From the NCBI RefSeq assembly GCF_014202475.1, contig NZ_JACHGV010000013.1:124001-188000 (forward strand): a DNA stretch of 64,000 nucleotides, written 5' to 3'. The DNA is from Streptomyces paradoxus (lineage in GTDB: Bacteria > Actinomycetota > Actinomycetes > Streptomycetales > Streptomycetaceae). Positions 32,836 through 40,809 of the stretch are shown here, piece by piece. Position 1 is the stretch's first letter, and every line of letters begins with the position of its first letter. A model generated the notes under the pieces. It was not told the DNA's origin. It made no database searches and worked only from the letters and a program-made list of their open reading frames with translations. The position numbers and the translations under genes were made by a program.

Positions 32836-34133
32836 CCCACCTCATCTCCCGTGTGCTGTCCCGCCGGACAGCCGGAACGTCCGACGCCGCCCCGCCCAAG
32901 GGCCCGCGTGAGAGCACCTGGCGGCTCTGCAAGGAACTGTCGCCGCTGCTGCGGCTGCTGATCCTCACCCAGCTCGCCTTCAACATCGGCTTCTACGCCG
33001 TCCTGCCGTTCCTCGCCGAGCACCTCGGCACCGCGATCGGCATGGCGGGGTGGCTGGTCGGGTTCGTGCTCGGGCTGCGCACCTTCAGCCAGCAGGGGCT
33101 GTTCGTGGTCGGCGGCTGGCTCGTCGACCGGTTCGGGGTGCGGCCCGTCGTGCTGGCGGGCTGCGTCCTGCGGATCGCCGGGTTCGCCTGGCTCGGGTAC
33201 GCGAAGGCGAGCTGGACCGTGATCGGGGCGGTGCTGGTCATCGGTTTCGCCGCCGCGCTGTTCTCCCCCGCCGTGGAGTCCGAGGTGGCCCGCCAGGCGG
33301 TGGCCTGGGAGGAGGACGGGCACGGCCCGCGCACCCGGGTCCTCGCCCTGTTCAGCGTGGCGGGCCAGGCCGGGGCGTTCGTCGGGCCGCTGCTCGGCGC
33401 GCTGCTGCTCGCCGTCGACTTCCGCACCGCGTGTCTCGCCGGTGCCGCGGTCTTCGTGCTCGTCCTCGCCGGGCACCTGTGGCTGATGCCGCAGCACATC
33501 CCCGGCCGGGTCAGTGTCCGGGCGCGGGGCGGGGCGCGGCTCCTGCTGCGCAACCGCCGCTTCCTCGCCCTGTGCTGCGCCTATGGCACGTATCTGCTCG
33601 CCTACAACCAGCTGTACCTCGCCCTGCCGGACGAGGTGCAGCGCGCGGCGGGCTCCCAGGCGCCGTTGTCCTGGCTCTTCGCGCTGTCCTCGGTGCTGGT
33701 GGTGTTCGCCCAGCTGCCGGTGACCCGCTGGGCGGGCGACCGGCTCGACCTGCGCCGTTCCATGACCGCGGGGCTGCTGCTGATCGCGTCCGGTTTCGCG
33801 GTGGTGGCCGCGGCCCGCCCGGCCGGCTGGACGGGTACCGCCGGACTGCTGCCGGCCGCCGGCTTCGTGATCTTGCTCACGGTGGGGCAGATGCTGGTGG
33901 TGCCCGCCGCGCGTGCCTGGGTGCCCGACCTCGCCGAGGAGGGCCGGCTCGGGCTGTACACCGGTGCGCTGTCGTCCGTCTCCGGGCTGATCGTCCTGGC
34001 CGGCAGCGCGGCCACCGGCTTCCTGCTCGACCTGGGGCTGCCGGCCGCCGTACCGTGGCTCGTCCTCGCGGCCGTACCGGCCCTGGCGGTGGCGGTGCTG
34101 CCGCGCCGTGAGACGGGAGCGGAGGCGGCCTGA
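32832..34133 (+). CDS. MFS transporter, possible metallophore exporter
   Basis: Major facilitator protein of 433 residues with twelve predicted helices. The loop 2-3 motif is GGWLVDRFGVRPVVLAG. It overlaps the fused permease gene by ATGA, so the two are made together. Pairing of a nickel/peptide-type ABC importer with an MFS exporter resembles the staphylopine-type cnt systems, where CntE exports the chelator and CntABCDF takes up the metal complex. The role is inferred from arrangement and the zinc box; drug efflux is the default alternative. Confidence 0.82.
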   Translation: MTHLISRVLSRRTAGTSDAAPPKGPRESTWRLCKELSPLLRLLILTQLAFNIGFYAVLPFLAEHLGTAIGMAGWLVGFVLGLRTFSQQGLFVVGGWLVDRFGVRPVVLAGCVLRIAGFAWLGYAKASWTVIGAVLVIGFAAALFSPAVESEVARQAVAWEEDGHGPRTRVLALFSVAGQAGAFVGPLLGALLLAVDFRTACLAGAAVFVLVLAGHLWLMPQHIPGRVSVRARGGARLLLRNRRFLALCCAYGTYLLAYNQLYLALPDEVQRAAGSQAPLSWLFALSSVLVVFAQLPVTRWAGDRLDLRRSMTAGLLLIASGFAVVAAARPAGWTGTAGLLPAAGFVILLTVGQMLVVPAARAWVPDLAEEGRLGLYTGALSSVSGLIVLAGSAATGFLLDLGLPAAVPWLVLAAVPALAVAVLPRRETGAEAA

Positions 34134-34173
34134 AAGGTGCCGGCGCCCGCGGCAACCGGGCGCGCGGGACCTT
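34134..34173 (+). terminator. Probable terminator after the MFS gene
   Basis: AAGGT and CCCGCG pair with CGCGGG and ACCTT across an imperfect stem that begins at the MFS stop codon. Confidence 0.5.
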
Positions 34174-34298
34174 CACTCCCGCGGGCGACCTCTTCGCTCC
34201 GGAATTTCCGAGACCGCACCCTTCGAGGACACCGCTGCGGAGATCGGCGGTCACGCCGCGCCAGTATCCTGAGTCGGCTGCGGAACCCCCCAACCAAC

Positions 34299-34316
34299 CC
34301 CCGCGCATAAGCGGGG
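34299..34316 (+). other. Small hairpin in the leader of the kinase gene
   Basis: CCCCGC and GCGGGG flank GCATAA. It sits about 35 bases upstream of the kinase start. It could be a leader structure; no riboswitch or attenuator pattern is recognisable. Confidence 0.3.
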
Positions 34317-34349
34317 AGTTCGGCCTGCGGCGACGACCTTCCCACACGC

Positions 34350-35807
34350 ATGAGACGAGGACGAGTGCTGCTAGCGGGCCGCTACCGGCTGGAAGTTGAG
34401 ATCGGGCGCGGTGGAATGGGAGAGGTCTGGCGTGCGTACGACGAGACGCTCGCCAGAGCGGTGGCCCTCAAGCTGCTGCTGCCCCAGGACACCGACGCCA
34501 CGGCGACCTCCCGGTTCCGTCTGGAGGCGCAGACCGCCGGGCGTCTCAACCACCCCAACGTGGTCGGCGTCCTGGACTTCGGCGAGTACGACAACCGGCT
34601 GTACCTGGTGATGGAGCTGGTCGAGGGCGACAGCCTCGCCGGCGTGCTGTCCGGCTCCGGCGCGCTGCCCGCCGAGCAGGTGGCCCGTCTCGCCGCGCAG
34701 GCGTCCGCGGGGCTCGCCGCGGCGCACCGGCAGGGCATCGTGCACCGGGACGTCAAACCCGCCAACCTGCTGCTGGACGCCCACGGCACCCTGAAGATCG
34801 GCGACTTCGGCATCGCACGGTTCCTCGACGACCCCGGCGCCGCGCTCACCGCCACCGGCCAGATCGTCGGCACCGGCCTCTACCTCGCGCCCGAACGGGC
34901 CCTGGGCAAGCCGGCGGGGCCCGCCTCCGACATGTACTCCCTGGGCTGCGTGCTCTACCAGCTCCTCAGCGGCCGCCCGCCGTTCCAGGCCGACACCGCC
35001 GTCGCCCTCCTGCACCAGCATCTCGACGCGGCCCCCGTGCCGCCCCGCGAGCTCGGTGTCGCCGGACTTCCCCCGGCGTTCGAGAACTACCTTCTCGGAC
35101 TGCTCGCCAAGCAGCCCGAGGACCGGCCCACCGCGGAGCAGGCCGCCGAGTGGTTCGCCGGAGGCGCCTGGCGGGGCCTGCCCGAGCCGCTGCCGGACGT
35201 CTCACCGCCGCTGCGGCCGAAGACCCCGTCCGCGCCGGAGCACACCGGGCAGGGCCCGTACGCGGCTGCCGAGACCAGCCACCCGACCACGTACGCGCTG
35301 CCCGCGACCACGGGGCACCGCACCGCGGCCCGGGCGGCCCAGGCGGGGCGTTCGGGCCGCTCCCGCGGGCGCGGCGGCTTCGGCAGCCGGTCGAGAGTGG
35401 CCGCGACGGCCGCCGCCGCGGCGCTGTTCCTCGCCGCGATGCTCCTCGGCATGCGCTGGTTCTCGCCCGACACGACCACCGAGGGGACGGAACCCGACGC
35501 GTCCCCGACCGCGAGCAGCCCCGCGGCCGGCCCGTCCGGTGACTCCGCCCCCGCCCCCACCTCCGACCCGGCGGGCGGCCGGCAGATCGCCACCACGCCG
35601 ACCACCGGCACCGTGGCCGAGGTCACTCCGTCCACGCCGGCCGCCTCCCCGACCCCGCCCGCGCCGGAGACCGGTGCCGCCACTCCGGCGCAGGGGGCGG
35701 GCGACGCCGCGCCGGAGCAGCCGAAGCCCGAGAAGCCGGTCCCGGCCGGGGGAAACGGGCAGGGCGACGACGGCGGTGACGACGGGGGCGACGGGGGCGA
35801 CGACTGA
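34350..35807 (+). CDS. Membrane Ser/Thr protein kinase
   Basis: Hanks-type kinase of 485 residues. The Gly loop is IGRGGMGEV, with ATP Lys 41 (VALKLL), catalytic H132-R-D134 (VHRDVKPANLL) and D152-F-G. A basic juxtamembrane stretch leads into one membrane helix near residues 350-370. The outer domain is a Pro/Thr/Ser-rich, low-complexity stalk of about 110 residues ending in an acidic GDDGG repeat. No PASTA, WD40 or other sensor domain is seen. The ATG at 34350 lacks a ribosome site; GTG at 34365 (VLLAGRYRLE) has GAGGA upstream and may be the real start. Stands alone. Confidence 0.88.
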   Translation: MRRGRVLLAGRYRLEVEIGRGGMGEVWRAYDETLARAVALKLLLPQDTDATATSRFRLEAQTAGRLNHPNVVGVLDFGEYDNRLYLVMELVEGDSLAGVLSGSGALPAEQVARLAAQASAGLAAAHRQGIVHRDVKPANLLLDAHGTLKIGDFGIARFLDDPGAALTATGQIVGTGLYLAPERALGKPAGPASDMYSLGCVLYQLLSGRPPFQADTAVALLHQHLDAAPVPPRELGVAGLPPAFENYLLGLLAKQPEDRPTAEQAAEWFAGGAWRGLPEPLPDVSPPLRPKTPSAPEHTGQGPYAAAETSHPTTYALPATTGHRTAARAAQAGRSGRSRGRGGFGSRSRVAATAAAAALFLAAMLLGMRWFSPDTTTEGTEPDASPTASSPAAGPSGDSAPAPTSDPAGGRQIATTPTTGTVAEVTPSTPAASPTPPAPETGAATPAQGAGDAAPEQPKPEKPVPAGGNGQGDDGGDDGGDGGDD

Positions 35808-35915
35808 CGCGGCTCCCTTGAGGATCCTTCCGCCATGAGCGCCCGGAGCCCGTGGATCAGCCGGGGGATGCGCCGGTGTGCGAGCGGGCGCCCCCTCGCG
35901 CGCCCCTTGGGCGGC

Positions 35916-35945
35916 TTGTCATCGCCCTTATCCCGGCCTTATTGT
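35916..35945 (+). promoter_or_regulatory. Promoter of the cobalt transporter operon
   Basis: TTGTCA (35916-35921), 18 bases, TATTGT (35940-35945). The predicted start near 35951 coincides with the first pairing arm of the riboswitch. Confidence 0.55.
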
Positions 35946-35950
35946 CACCA

Positions 35951-36114
35951 GGCCTTGGTGAACGGGAAATCCGGTGTGATGCCGGTGCGGCCCTCGCCAC
36001 TGTGAATCGGGAAGTCCGGCTCCGGCCCCTCAAGGGGCAGCCACTGGGTCCTCGTGACCCGGGAAGGCGGAGTACGGGCGGTGGTACCCGTCAGCCAGGA
36101 GACCGGCCAAGGCG
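35951..36114 (+). ncRNA. Cobalamin (B12) riboswitch
   Basis: Closing stem P1 is GCCTTGG (35952-35958) with CCAAGGC (36107-36113). Conserved landmarks appear in order: GGGAAATCCGGTG, CTCGCCACTGTGA, GCCACTGGGTCC, GGGAAGGCG, and the B12 box AGCCAGGAGACCGG at 36093-36106. It should shut off cbiMNQO when adenosylcobalamin is plentiful, probably by hiding the ribosome site, as is usual in actinobacteria. Confidence 0.93.
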
Positions 36115-36155
36115 CGTCAACCATCCACGAGGTGCTGGAGAGGGTCTGCTGAGCC

Positions 36156-36857
36156 ATGCACATAGCCGAGGGTTTCCTTCCTCCGGCGCACGCGGTCGCC
36201 TGGGGCGTCGCGTCGGCGCCGTTCGTCGTCCACGGAGTCCGGTCGCTCACCCGTGAAGTGCGCGAGCACCCCGAGAGCACCCTGCTCCTCGGGGCGTCCG
36301 GCGCCTTCACGTTCGTCCTGTCCGCCCTGAAACTTCCTTCCGTCACCGGCAGTTGCTCGCACCCCACCGGCACGGGCCTCGGAGCCATCCTGTTCCGGCC
36401 GCCCATCATGGCGGTGCTGGGCACCATCACCCTGCTCTTCCAGGCGCTGCTGCTCGCGCACGGCGGCCTGACCACGCTCGGCGCCAACGTCTTCTCCATG
36501 GCGATCGCCGGGCCCTGGGCCGGATACGCCGTCTACGCGCTGCTGCGGCGCTCCAACGCGCCGCTGATGGTCGCGGTGTTCTCCGGCGCGTTCGTCGCCG
36601 ACCTGTCCACGTACTGCGTCACGAGCGTGCAGCTGGCGCTCGCCTTCCCCGACCCGGGCAGCGGATTCCTGGGCGCGCTCGGCAAGTTCGGTTCCATCTT
36701 CGCCGTCACCCAGATCCCGCTCGCGGTGAGCGAGGGCCTGCTGACCGTGCTCGTGATGCGGCTGCTGGTGCAGTCCAGCAAGGGCGAACTGACCCGGCTG
36801 GGTGTGCTCCTCGCCAAGAAGCAGCCCCGGACCGAGACCGAGGCGGTGACCCGATGA
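36156..36857 (+). CDS. cbiM: Cobalt ECF transporter S component CbiM
   Basis: Substrate-specific membrane component of the energy-coupling-factor cobalt importer, 233 residues. The N-terminal MHIAEGFLP is essential: in this family the N-terminal Met and His2 help coordinate the metal, so cleavage or extension would destroy function. This fixes the start at 36156. GTGLGAILFRPPIMAVLG and FVADLSTYCVTSVQLAL are family signatures. It lies directly behind the B12 riboswitch and overlaps cbiN by ATGA. Confidence 0.95.
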   Translation: MHIAEGFLPPAHAVAWGVASAPFVVHGVRSLTREVREHPESTLLLGASGAFTFVLSALKLPSVTGSCSHPTGTGLGAILFRPPIMAVLGTITLLFQALLLAHGGLTTLGANVFSMAIAGPWAGYAVYALLRRSNAPLMVAVFSGAFVADLSTYCVTSVQLALAFPDPGSGFLGALGKFGSIFAVTQIPLAVSEGLLTVLVMRLLVQSSKGELTRLGVLLAKKQPRTETEAVTR

Positions 36858-37222
36858 GCAGGAACACGAAGATCAACCTGGTGCTGCTGCTCGCCGTGGC
36901 CGCACTGGCCGTGCTGCCCTTGGTGCTGGGACTCGGCGACCACAAGAAGGAGCCCTTCACGGGCGCCGACGGCGAGGCCGAGACGGCGATCACCGAACTG
37001 AAGCCGGACTACGAGCCGTGGTTCTCGCCGCTGTACGAGCCGCCGTCCGGCGAGATCGAGTCGGCGCTGTTCTCCCTCCAGGCGGCCCTCGGCGCCGGGG
37101 TCCTCGCCTACTACTTCGGTCTGCGCCGGGGGCGGCGGCAGGGCGAGCAGCGGGCGCTGGAACGGCAGGCCGACGAGGCGCTCACCGGCGCCGCCGGGAA
37201 GTCCGCGGCGGAGCGGGACTGA
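36854..37222 (+). CDS. cbiN: Cobalt transporter accessory protein CbiN
   Basis: Small membrane protein of 122 residues. A helix near residues 8-28 is followed by an extracytoplasmic segment (FTGADGEAETAITELKPDYEPW) and a second helix near residues 75-92. CbiN loads metal onto CbiM. The C-terminal 30 residues are charged and longer than in enterobacterial CbiN. Confidence 0.9.
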   Translation: MSRNTKINLVLLLAVAALAVLPLVLGLGDHKKEPFTGADGEAETAITELKPDYEPWFSPLYEPPSGEIESALFSLQAALGAGVLAYYFGLRRGRRQGEQRALERQADEALTGAAGKSAAERD

Positions 37223-37228
37223 GCCCGG

Positions 37229-37978
37229 GTGCTGCCGATCGACGCGGCGGCGCACAGCAGTCGCTGGCGCCGCCGTCATCCCGTGGACAAGGCCGTGCTG
37301 GGGCTCGGGCTCACCGTGCTCGCGATCTCGCTGCCGCCCTGGCCCGGTGCGGCCCTGGTGCTCCTGACCGCCCTGGTGGTGCTGCTGGGCCCGGCCGGCG
37401 TGCCCGGACGGCGGCTGTGGCGGGCCTACCGGGTGCCGCTGGGCTTCTGCGTGACCGGCGCGCTCACGCTGCTCGTCCAGGTGGGCGGGCCAGGGGGGTT
37501 CGTCTCCTTCGCCGCCGACGGGCCGGTGCGCGCCGGGGAGTTGCTGCTGCGGACCTCGGCGGCCTCCCTGGGCGTGCTGCTGTTCGCCTTCACCACTCCC
37601 CTGTCCGACCTGCTGCCCCGCCTGGTCCGGGCCGGGATCCCCGCACCGGTCGTCGACGTCGCGCTGGTGACGTACCGGATGAGCTTCCTGCTGCTGGACT
37701 CGCTGCGCCGCATCCGGGAGGCCCAGGCGGCCCGGCTCGGTCACACCAGCCGGGCCGCGGAGTGGCGTTCCCTGGCCGGGCTCGGCGCCACCGCGTTCGT
37801 CCGGGCCTTCGACCGGGCCGGCCGTCTCCAGGCCGGACTCGCCGGGCGCGGCTACGACGGCACCCTGCGCGTCCTGGTGCCCGAGGCCCGGGTCTCCGTC
37901 CGCTTCACGGCCGCCAGCTGCGCGCTGCTCGCGACGCTGGCCGCCCTCACCTTCGTACTGGAAAGGCCGCTGACATGA
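37229..37978 (+). CDS. cbiQ: Cobalt ECF transporter T component CbiQ
   Basis: Energy-coupling transmembrane protein of 249 residues with about five helices. It has the two coupling motifs of the family, RIREAQAARLG and the later FDRAGRLQAGLAGRGYDG (A-R-G type), that contact the ATPase. GTG start lies 6 bases after the cbiN stop. It overlaps cbiO by ATGA. Confidence 0.9.
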   Translation: MLPIDAAAHSSRWRRRHPVDKAVLGLGLTVLAISLPPWPGAALVLLTALVVLLGPAGVPGRRLWRAYRVPLGFCVTGALTLLVQVGGPGGFVSFAADGPVRAGELLLRTSAASLGVLLFAFTTPLSDLLPRLVRAGIPAPVVDVALVTYRMSFLLLDSLRRIREAQAARLGHTSRAAEWRSLAGLGATAFVRAFDRAGRLQAGLAGRGYDGTLRVLVPEARVSVRFTAASCALLATLAALTFVLERPLT

Positions 37979-38850
37979 GCGAGCCCGCCCTCGTCGCCCT
38001 GCGGGGCGCGTCCTACGCCTACGAGGACGGCCCCACCGTGCTCAGCGGGCTCGACTTCGAGATACCCGAGGGGCGTGCGCTCGCGCTGCTCGGCCGCAAC
38101 GGCAGCGGAAAGACCACGCTGATGCGGCTGCTCTCCGGCGGGCTGCGGCCGCAAGAGGGCCGGCTGACGGTCGAGGGGCGGCCGGTGGCGTACGACCGCA
38201 AGGGGCTGACCGGGCTGCGGACCACCGTGCAGCTGGTGGTGCAGGACCCGGACGACCAGCTGTTCGCGGCCTCCGTCGAGCAGGACGTGTCGTTCGGGCC
38301 GCTGAACCTCGGCCTGGACGGCCCTCAGGTGCGGGCGCGGGTGGCGGAGGCGCTCGCCGCGCTGGACATCACGGCCCTGGCCGACCGGCCCACCCATCTG
38401 CTCTCCTACGGCCAGCGCAAGCGCACCGCCATCGCGGGCGCGGTCGCCATGCGGCCCCGCGTGCTCGTGCTCGACGAGCCGACGGCCGGACTCGACCCCG
38501 ACGGCCAGGAGCGGCTCCTGGCCACCCTCGACGAACTCCGTGCCGCCGGCACCACGGTGGTGATGGCCACCCATGACGTCGACCTCGCGCTGCGCTGGGC
38601 CGACGACGCCGCACTCCTCACCCCGTCCGGCGTCCGCACCGGACCGGCGGCCACGATGCTGGCCCGCCCGGATCTCCTCCGCGAGGCGGGGCTGCGCCTG
38701 CCGTGGGGCGCCGCGGCGGCGGAACTCCTGCGCGCCCAGGGCTGGTTGGATGAGACTGAGCCGGGACCGCGTACGCCGGAGGAACTCGCCGCCCTCGTCG
38801 GCGGACCGCTCGGCGCGTCCGGAGGGGGACGGCACGGTCAGTCGAAGTAG
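37975..38850 (+). CDS. cbiO: Cobalt ECF transporter ATPase CbiO
   Basis: ABC ATPase of 291 residues driving cobalt uptake. Walker A GRNGSGKTT near residue 42, the Q-loop in VQDPDDQLFAAS (an ECF-class signature), LSYGQRKR, VLVLDEPTAGLDPDG and H-loop ATHDVDL are all present. The C-terminal extension past the core carries PGPRTPEELAALVGG. The last 13 bases overlap the end of the convergent amidinotransferase gene. Confidence 0.93.
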   Translation: MSEPALVALRGASYAYEDGPTVLSGLDFEIPEGRALALLGRNGSGKTTLMRLLSGGLRPQEGRLTVEGRPVAYDRKGLTGLRTTVQLVVQDPDDQLFAASVEQDVSFGPLNLGLDGPQVRARVAEALAALDITALADRPTHLLSYGQRKRTAIAGAVAMRPRVLVLDEPTAGLDPDGQERLLATLDELRAAGTTVVMATHDVDLALRWADDAALLTPSGVRTGPAATMLARPDLLREAGLRLPWGAAAAELLRAQGWLDETEPGPRTPEELAALVGGPLGASGGGRHGQSK

Positions 38851-39971
38851 GACTGGAGCGAGCCGCGGCGCCGGACGTCGAGGGTCGCGCAGTGGAACGA
38901 GCCGCCGAAGGGGGCGTAGTGCAGCAGGTCGCACGGAATCGGCTCGAAGCCCCACTTCTCCAGCGCGCGCAGCATCCCGGTGTGGTGGCGCTCGGCGATC
39001 ACCTGCTTCTCGTCGAGCATGAGTACGTTCATGCTGAGCCACTTGCCGCACATCGAGGTGAGCTTGAGCAGCCGGCCGTCGATCGGGTCGGGCTCGGGAG
39101 CGACCAGGACGTCCCAGGAACCGAGGACGTCCGGCAGGCGGTCGGCGTCGATGTACTCGGGGTTGATCAGCACCTTCCCGGGCGCGAGCAGGACGAACGT
39201 CGTGTCGATGTGCATGGGCGTGCGGCAGCGGCTCTCGACCTCATGGACGCGGTACTCCGGGCCGAGGTGACGGCGCAGCCAGTCGATGCCCATCACGTTG
39301 GTGACGTTGCTGCGGGTGACGAACAGGTCCCGCCCCGCCCGGACGAAGTCCGCCGCGTCGAAGACGGGTTCGAACTCGGTGAGGATGTACCGCATGGGCT
39401 CGCCCGGCCCGGGGACGCGGAAGTCCGGATCGAACAGCTCGTCCGTGAGCTGTGGCCTGGGTGCCGCCGTCCAGCGCGCGCCGCGCCGGAAGTAGTCCTT
39501 GAGGATGGGACGGTAGGAGTGCGTCTCGAAGTACCGGCACGGCCACGCCATCGGGGTCTCGATGATCTCGTCGCCGATGACGAGCATGCTGTCGCGCGGG
39601 CAGGTGTTGCAGAAGCCGCGTGAGGTCCAGTCGGGGGTGCCGAAGCGGCGCTTGTGGTCGACCGCCTCGGGTCGCCTGACCGTGACGCCGAGCGACTCCA
39701 GCAGGGCGACGAAGGCGTCGATCTCCTGCTGCGCCCGCTCGACGAGCAGCCGCGGATACCGGAAGCCGGCCGCGAGTCCCTGCAACCGCCCGGCCCACGG
39801 GGGCACGTTGCAGGTCACCACCGCATGGTCGGAGGGGATCGTCGCGCCCTCCAGGCGCCCCACGATGATCTCCTCCAGCGGATCCCACTCGGTGTGCGAA
39901 CCGACCGGCGACACGAGCCGCTCAACGCCGTCGGCCGGGCGCGGTACTCCGGGATTCTGCAGGACGCTCAT
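38838..39971 (-). CDS. Glycine/inosamine-type amidinotransferase
   Basis: Five-bladed propeller amidinotransferase of 377 residues, like arginine:glycine amidinotransferase and StrB of streptomycin synthesis; it moves an amidino group from arginine to an amine. Catalytic Cys361 is in GGSFHCATLDVRRRG, the His in MHIDTTFVLLAPG, and Asp/Glu candidates in ETPMAWPCRYFETH. No aminocyclitol genes are nearby, so the acceptor could be glycine (giving guanidinoacetate) or another amine. Start ATG 39971, with GAGTGGTGAG upstream. Single gene, converging on cbiO. Confidence 0.85.
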   Translation of the reverse strand: MSVLQNPGVPRPADGVERLVSPVGSHTEWDPLEEIIVGRLEGATIPSDHAVVTCNVPPWAGRLQGLAAGFRYPRLLVERAQQEIDAFVALLESLGVTVRRPEAVDHKRRFGTPDWTSRGFCNTCPRDSMLVIGDEIIETPMAWPCRYFETHSYRPILKDYFRRGARWTAAPRPQLTDELFDPDFRVPGPGEPMRYILTEFEPVFDAADFVRAGRDLFVTRSNVTNVMGIDWLRRHLGPEYRVHEVESRCRTPMHIDTTFVLLAPGKVLINPEYIDADRLPDVLGSWDVLVAPEPDPIDGRLLKLTSMCGKWLSMNVLMLDEKQVIAERHHTGMLRALEKWGFEPIPCDLLHYAPFGGSFHCATLDVRRRGSLQSYFD

Positions 39972-40052
39972 GCTCACCACTCTTCGGACCGCAAGGCCAG
40001 TGATACGCCGCAACTGCCGGATGACTCAACGGTCCAGATGCCCTGAACGCGC

Positions 40053-40082
40053 TTGTCCACGCTCGCCGCAAGGCCCTACGTT
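40053..40082 (+). promoter_or_regulatory. Promoter for a leaderless gene
   Basis: TTGTCC (40053-40058), an 18-base spacer, TACGTT (40077-40082). The GTG at 40089 is 6 bases past the -10, so it should be the first transcribed codon. This also rules out the TTG at 40053 as a start, since it is the -35. Confidence 0.5.
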
Positions 40083-40088
40083 GCCGGG

Positions 40089-40745
40089 GTGGATCCCTTC
40101 TCACGCACCTGGACGGCGTTGCGCGCGGCGGTGGCCGGTCTCTCCGACGAGGACTTCGGGCGGCCCTCGGGCTGTACGGGCTGGCTGGTGCGGGACCTGG
40201 TGTGCCATCTGATCGTCGACGCCCAGGACGTCCTGATCACCCTGGCCACCCCGTCCGACCGGGAACCGACCCGTGACGCACTGACGTACTGGGACATCTC
40301 CGGCACTCCGCCGACCGGCGACGACCCGCTCGACGCGCTGACCGTCCGGCTGGCCGCCGCGTACGAGGATCCGCAGCTGCTGAAGTTCCATCTGGACGAC
40401 GTCGGTTCCGCAGCCGGGCGCGCGGCCCTGCTGGCCGATCCGGCCGGCCGGGTCGGCACCCGCGACGAAGTCCTCACCGTGGGCGACTTCCTGTCCGCGT
40501 ACGTCATGGAGTGGACGCTGCACCACCTCGACCTGATCGCCTACCTCCCGGACGCGGAGCAGCCGCCCGCGGAGGGCCTCGCCCGTTCCCGGGAGATGCT
40601 GGAGCGGATCGCGGGGAGACCGTTCCCGGCGTCCTTCCCCGACGTGGACGCCCTGCTCGTCGGCACCGGGCGGCGGGCGCCGACCGAGGCGGAGCAGGCA
40701 GCGCTCGGAGACCTGGCCTCCAGGGTGCCGCTGTACCTGGGCTGA
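40089..40745 (+). CDS. Maleylpyruvate isomerase N-terminal (DinB-like) domain protein
   Basis: Protein of 218 residues in the mycothiol-dependent maleylpyruvate isomerase N-terminal family, a DinB-like four-helix bundle. The metal-site His residues appear in LVRDLVCHLIVDAQD and MEWTLHHLDLIAYL. These proteins are mycothiol S-transferases or act in detoxification. GTG 40089 is taken as the start because of the leaderless promoter just upstream. It precedes the rsb module by 64 bases but is probably separate. Confidence 0.8.
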   Translation: MDPFSRTWTALRAAVAGLSDEDFGRPSGCTGWLVRDLVCHLIVDAQDVLITLATPSDREPTRDALTYWDISGTPPTGDDPLDALTVRLAAAYEDPQLLKFHLDDVGSAAGRAALLADPAGRVGTRDEVLTVGDFLSAYVMEWTLHHLDLIAYLPDAEQPPAEGLARSREMLERIAGRPFPASFPDVDALLVGTGRRAPTEAEQAALGDLASRVPLYLG

Positions 40746-40809
40746 GTTCGCGGCCGCGAAGAGGCTGCCCCCGGGCCCGCCGTCGAAGGACTCCCTCCGA
40801 GGTGGGAGC

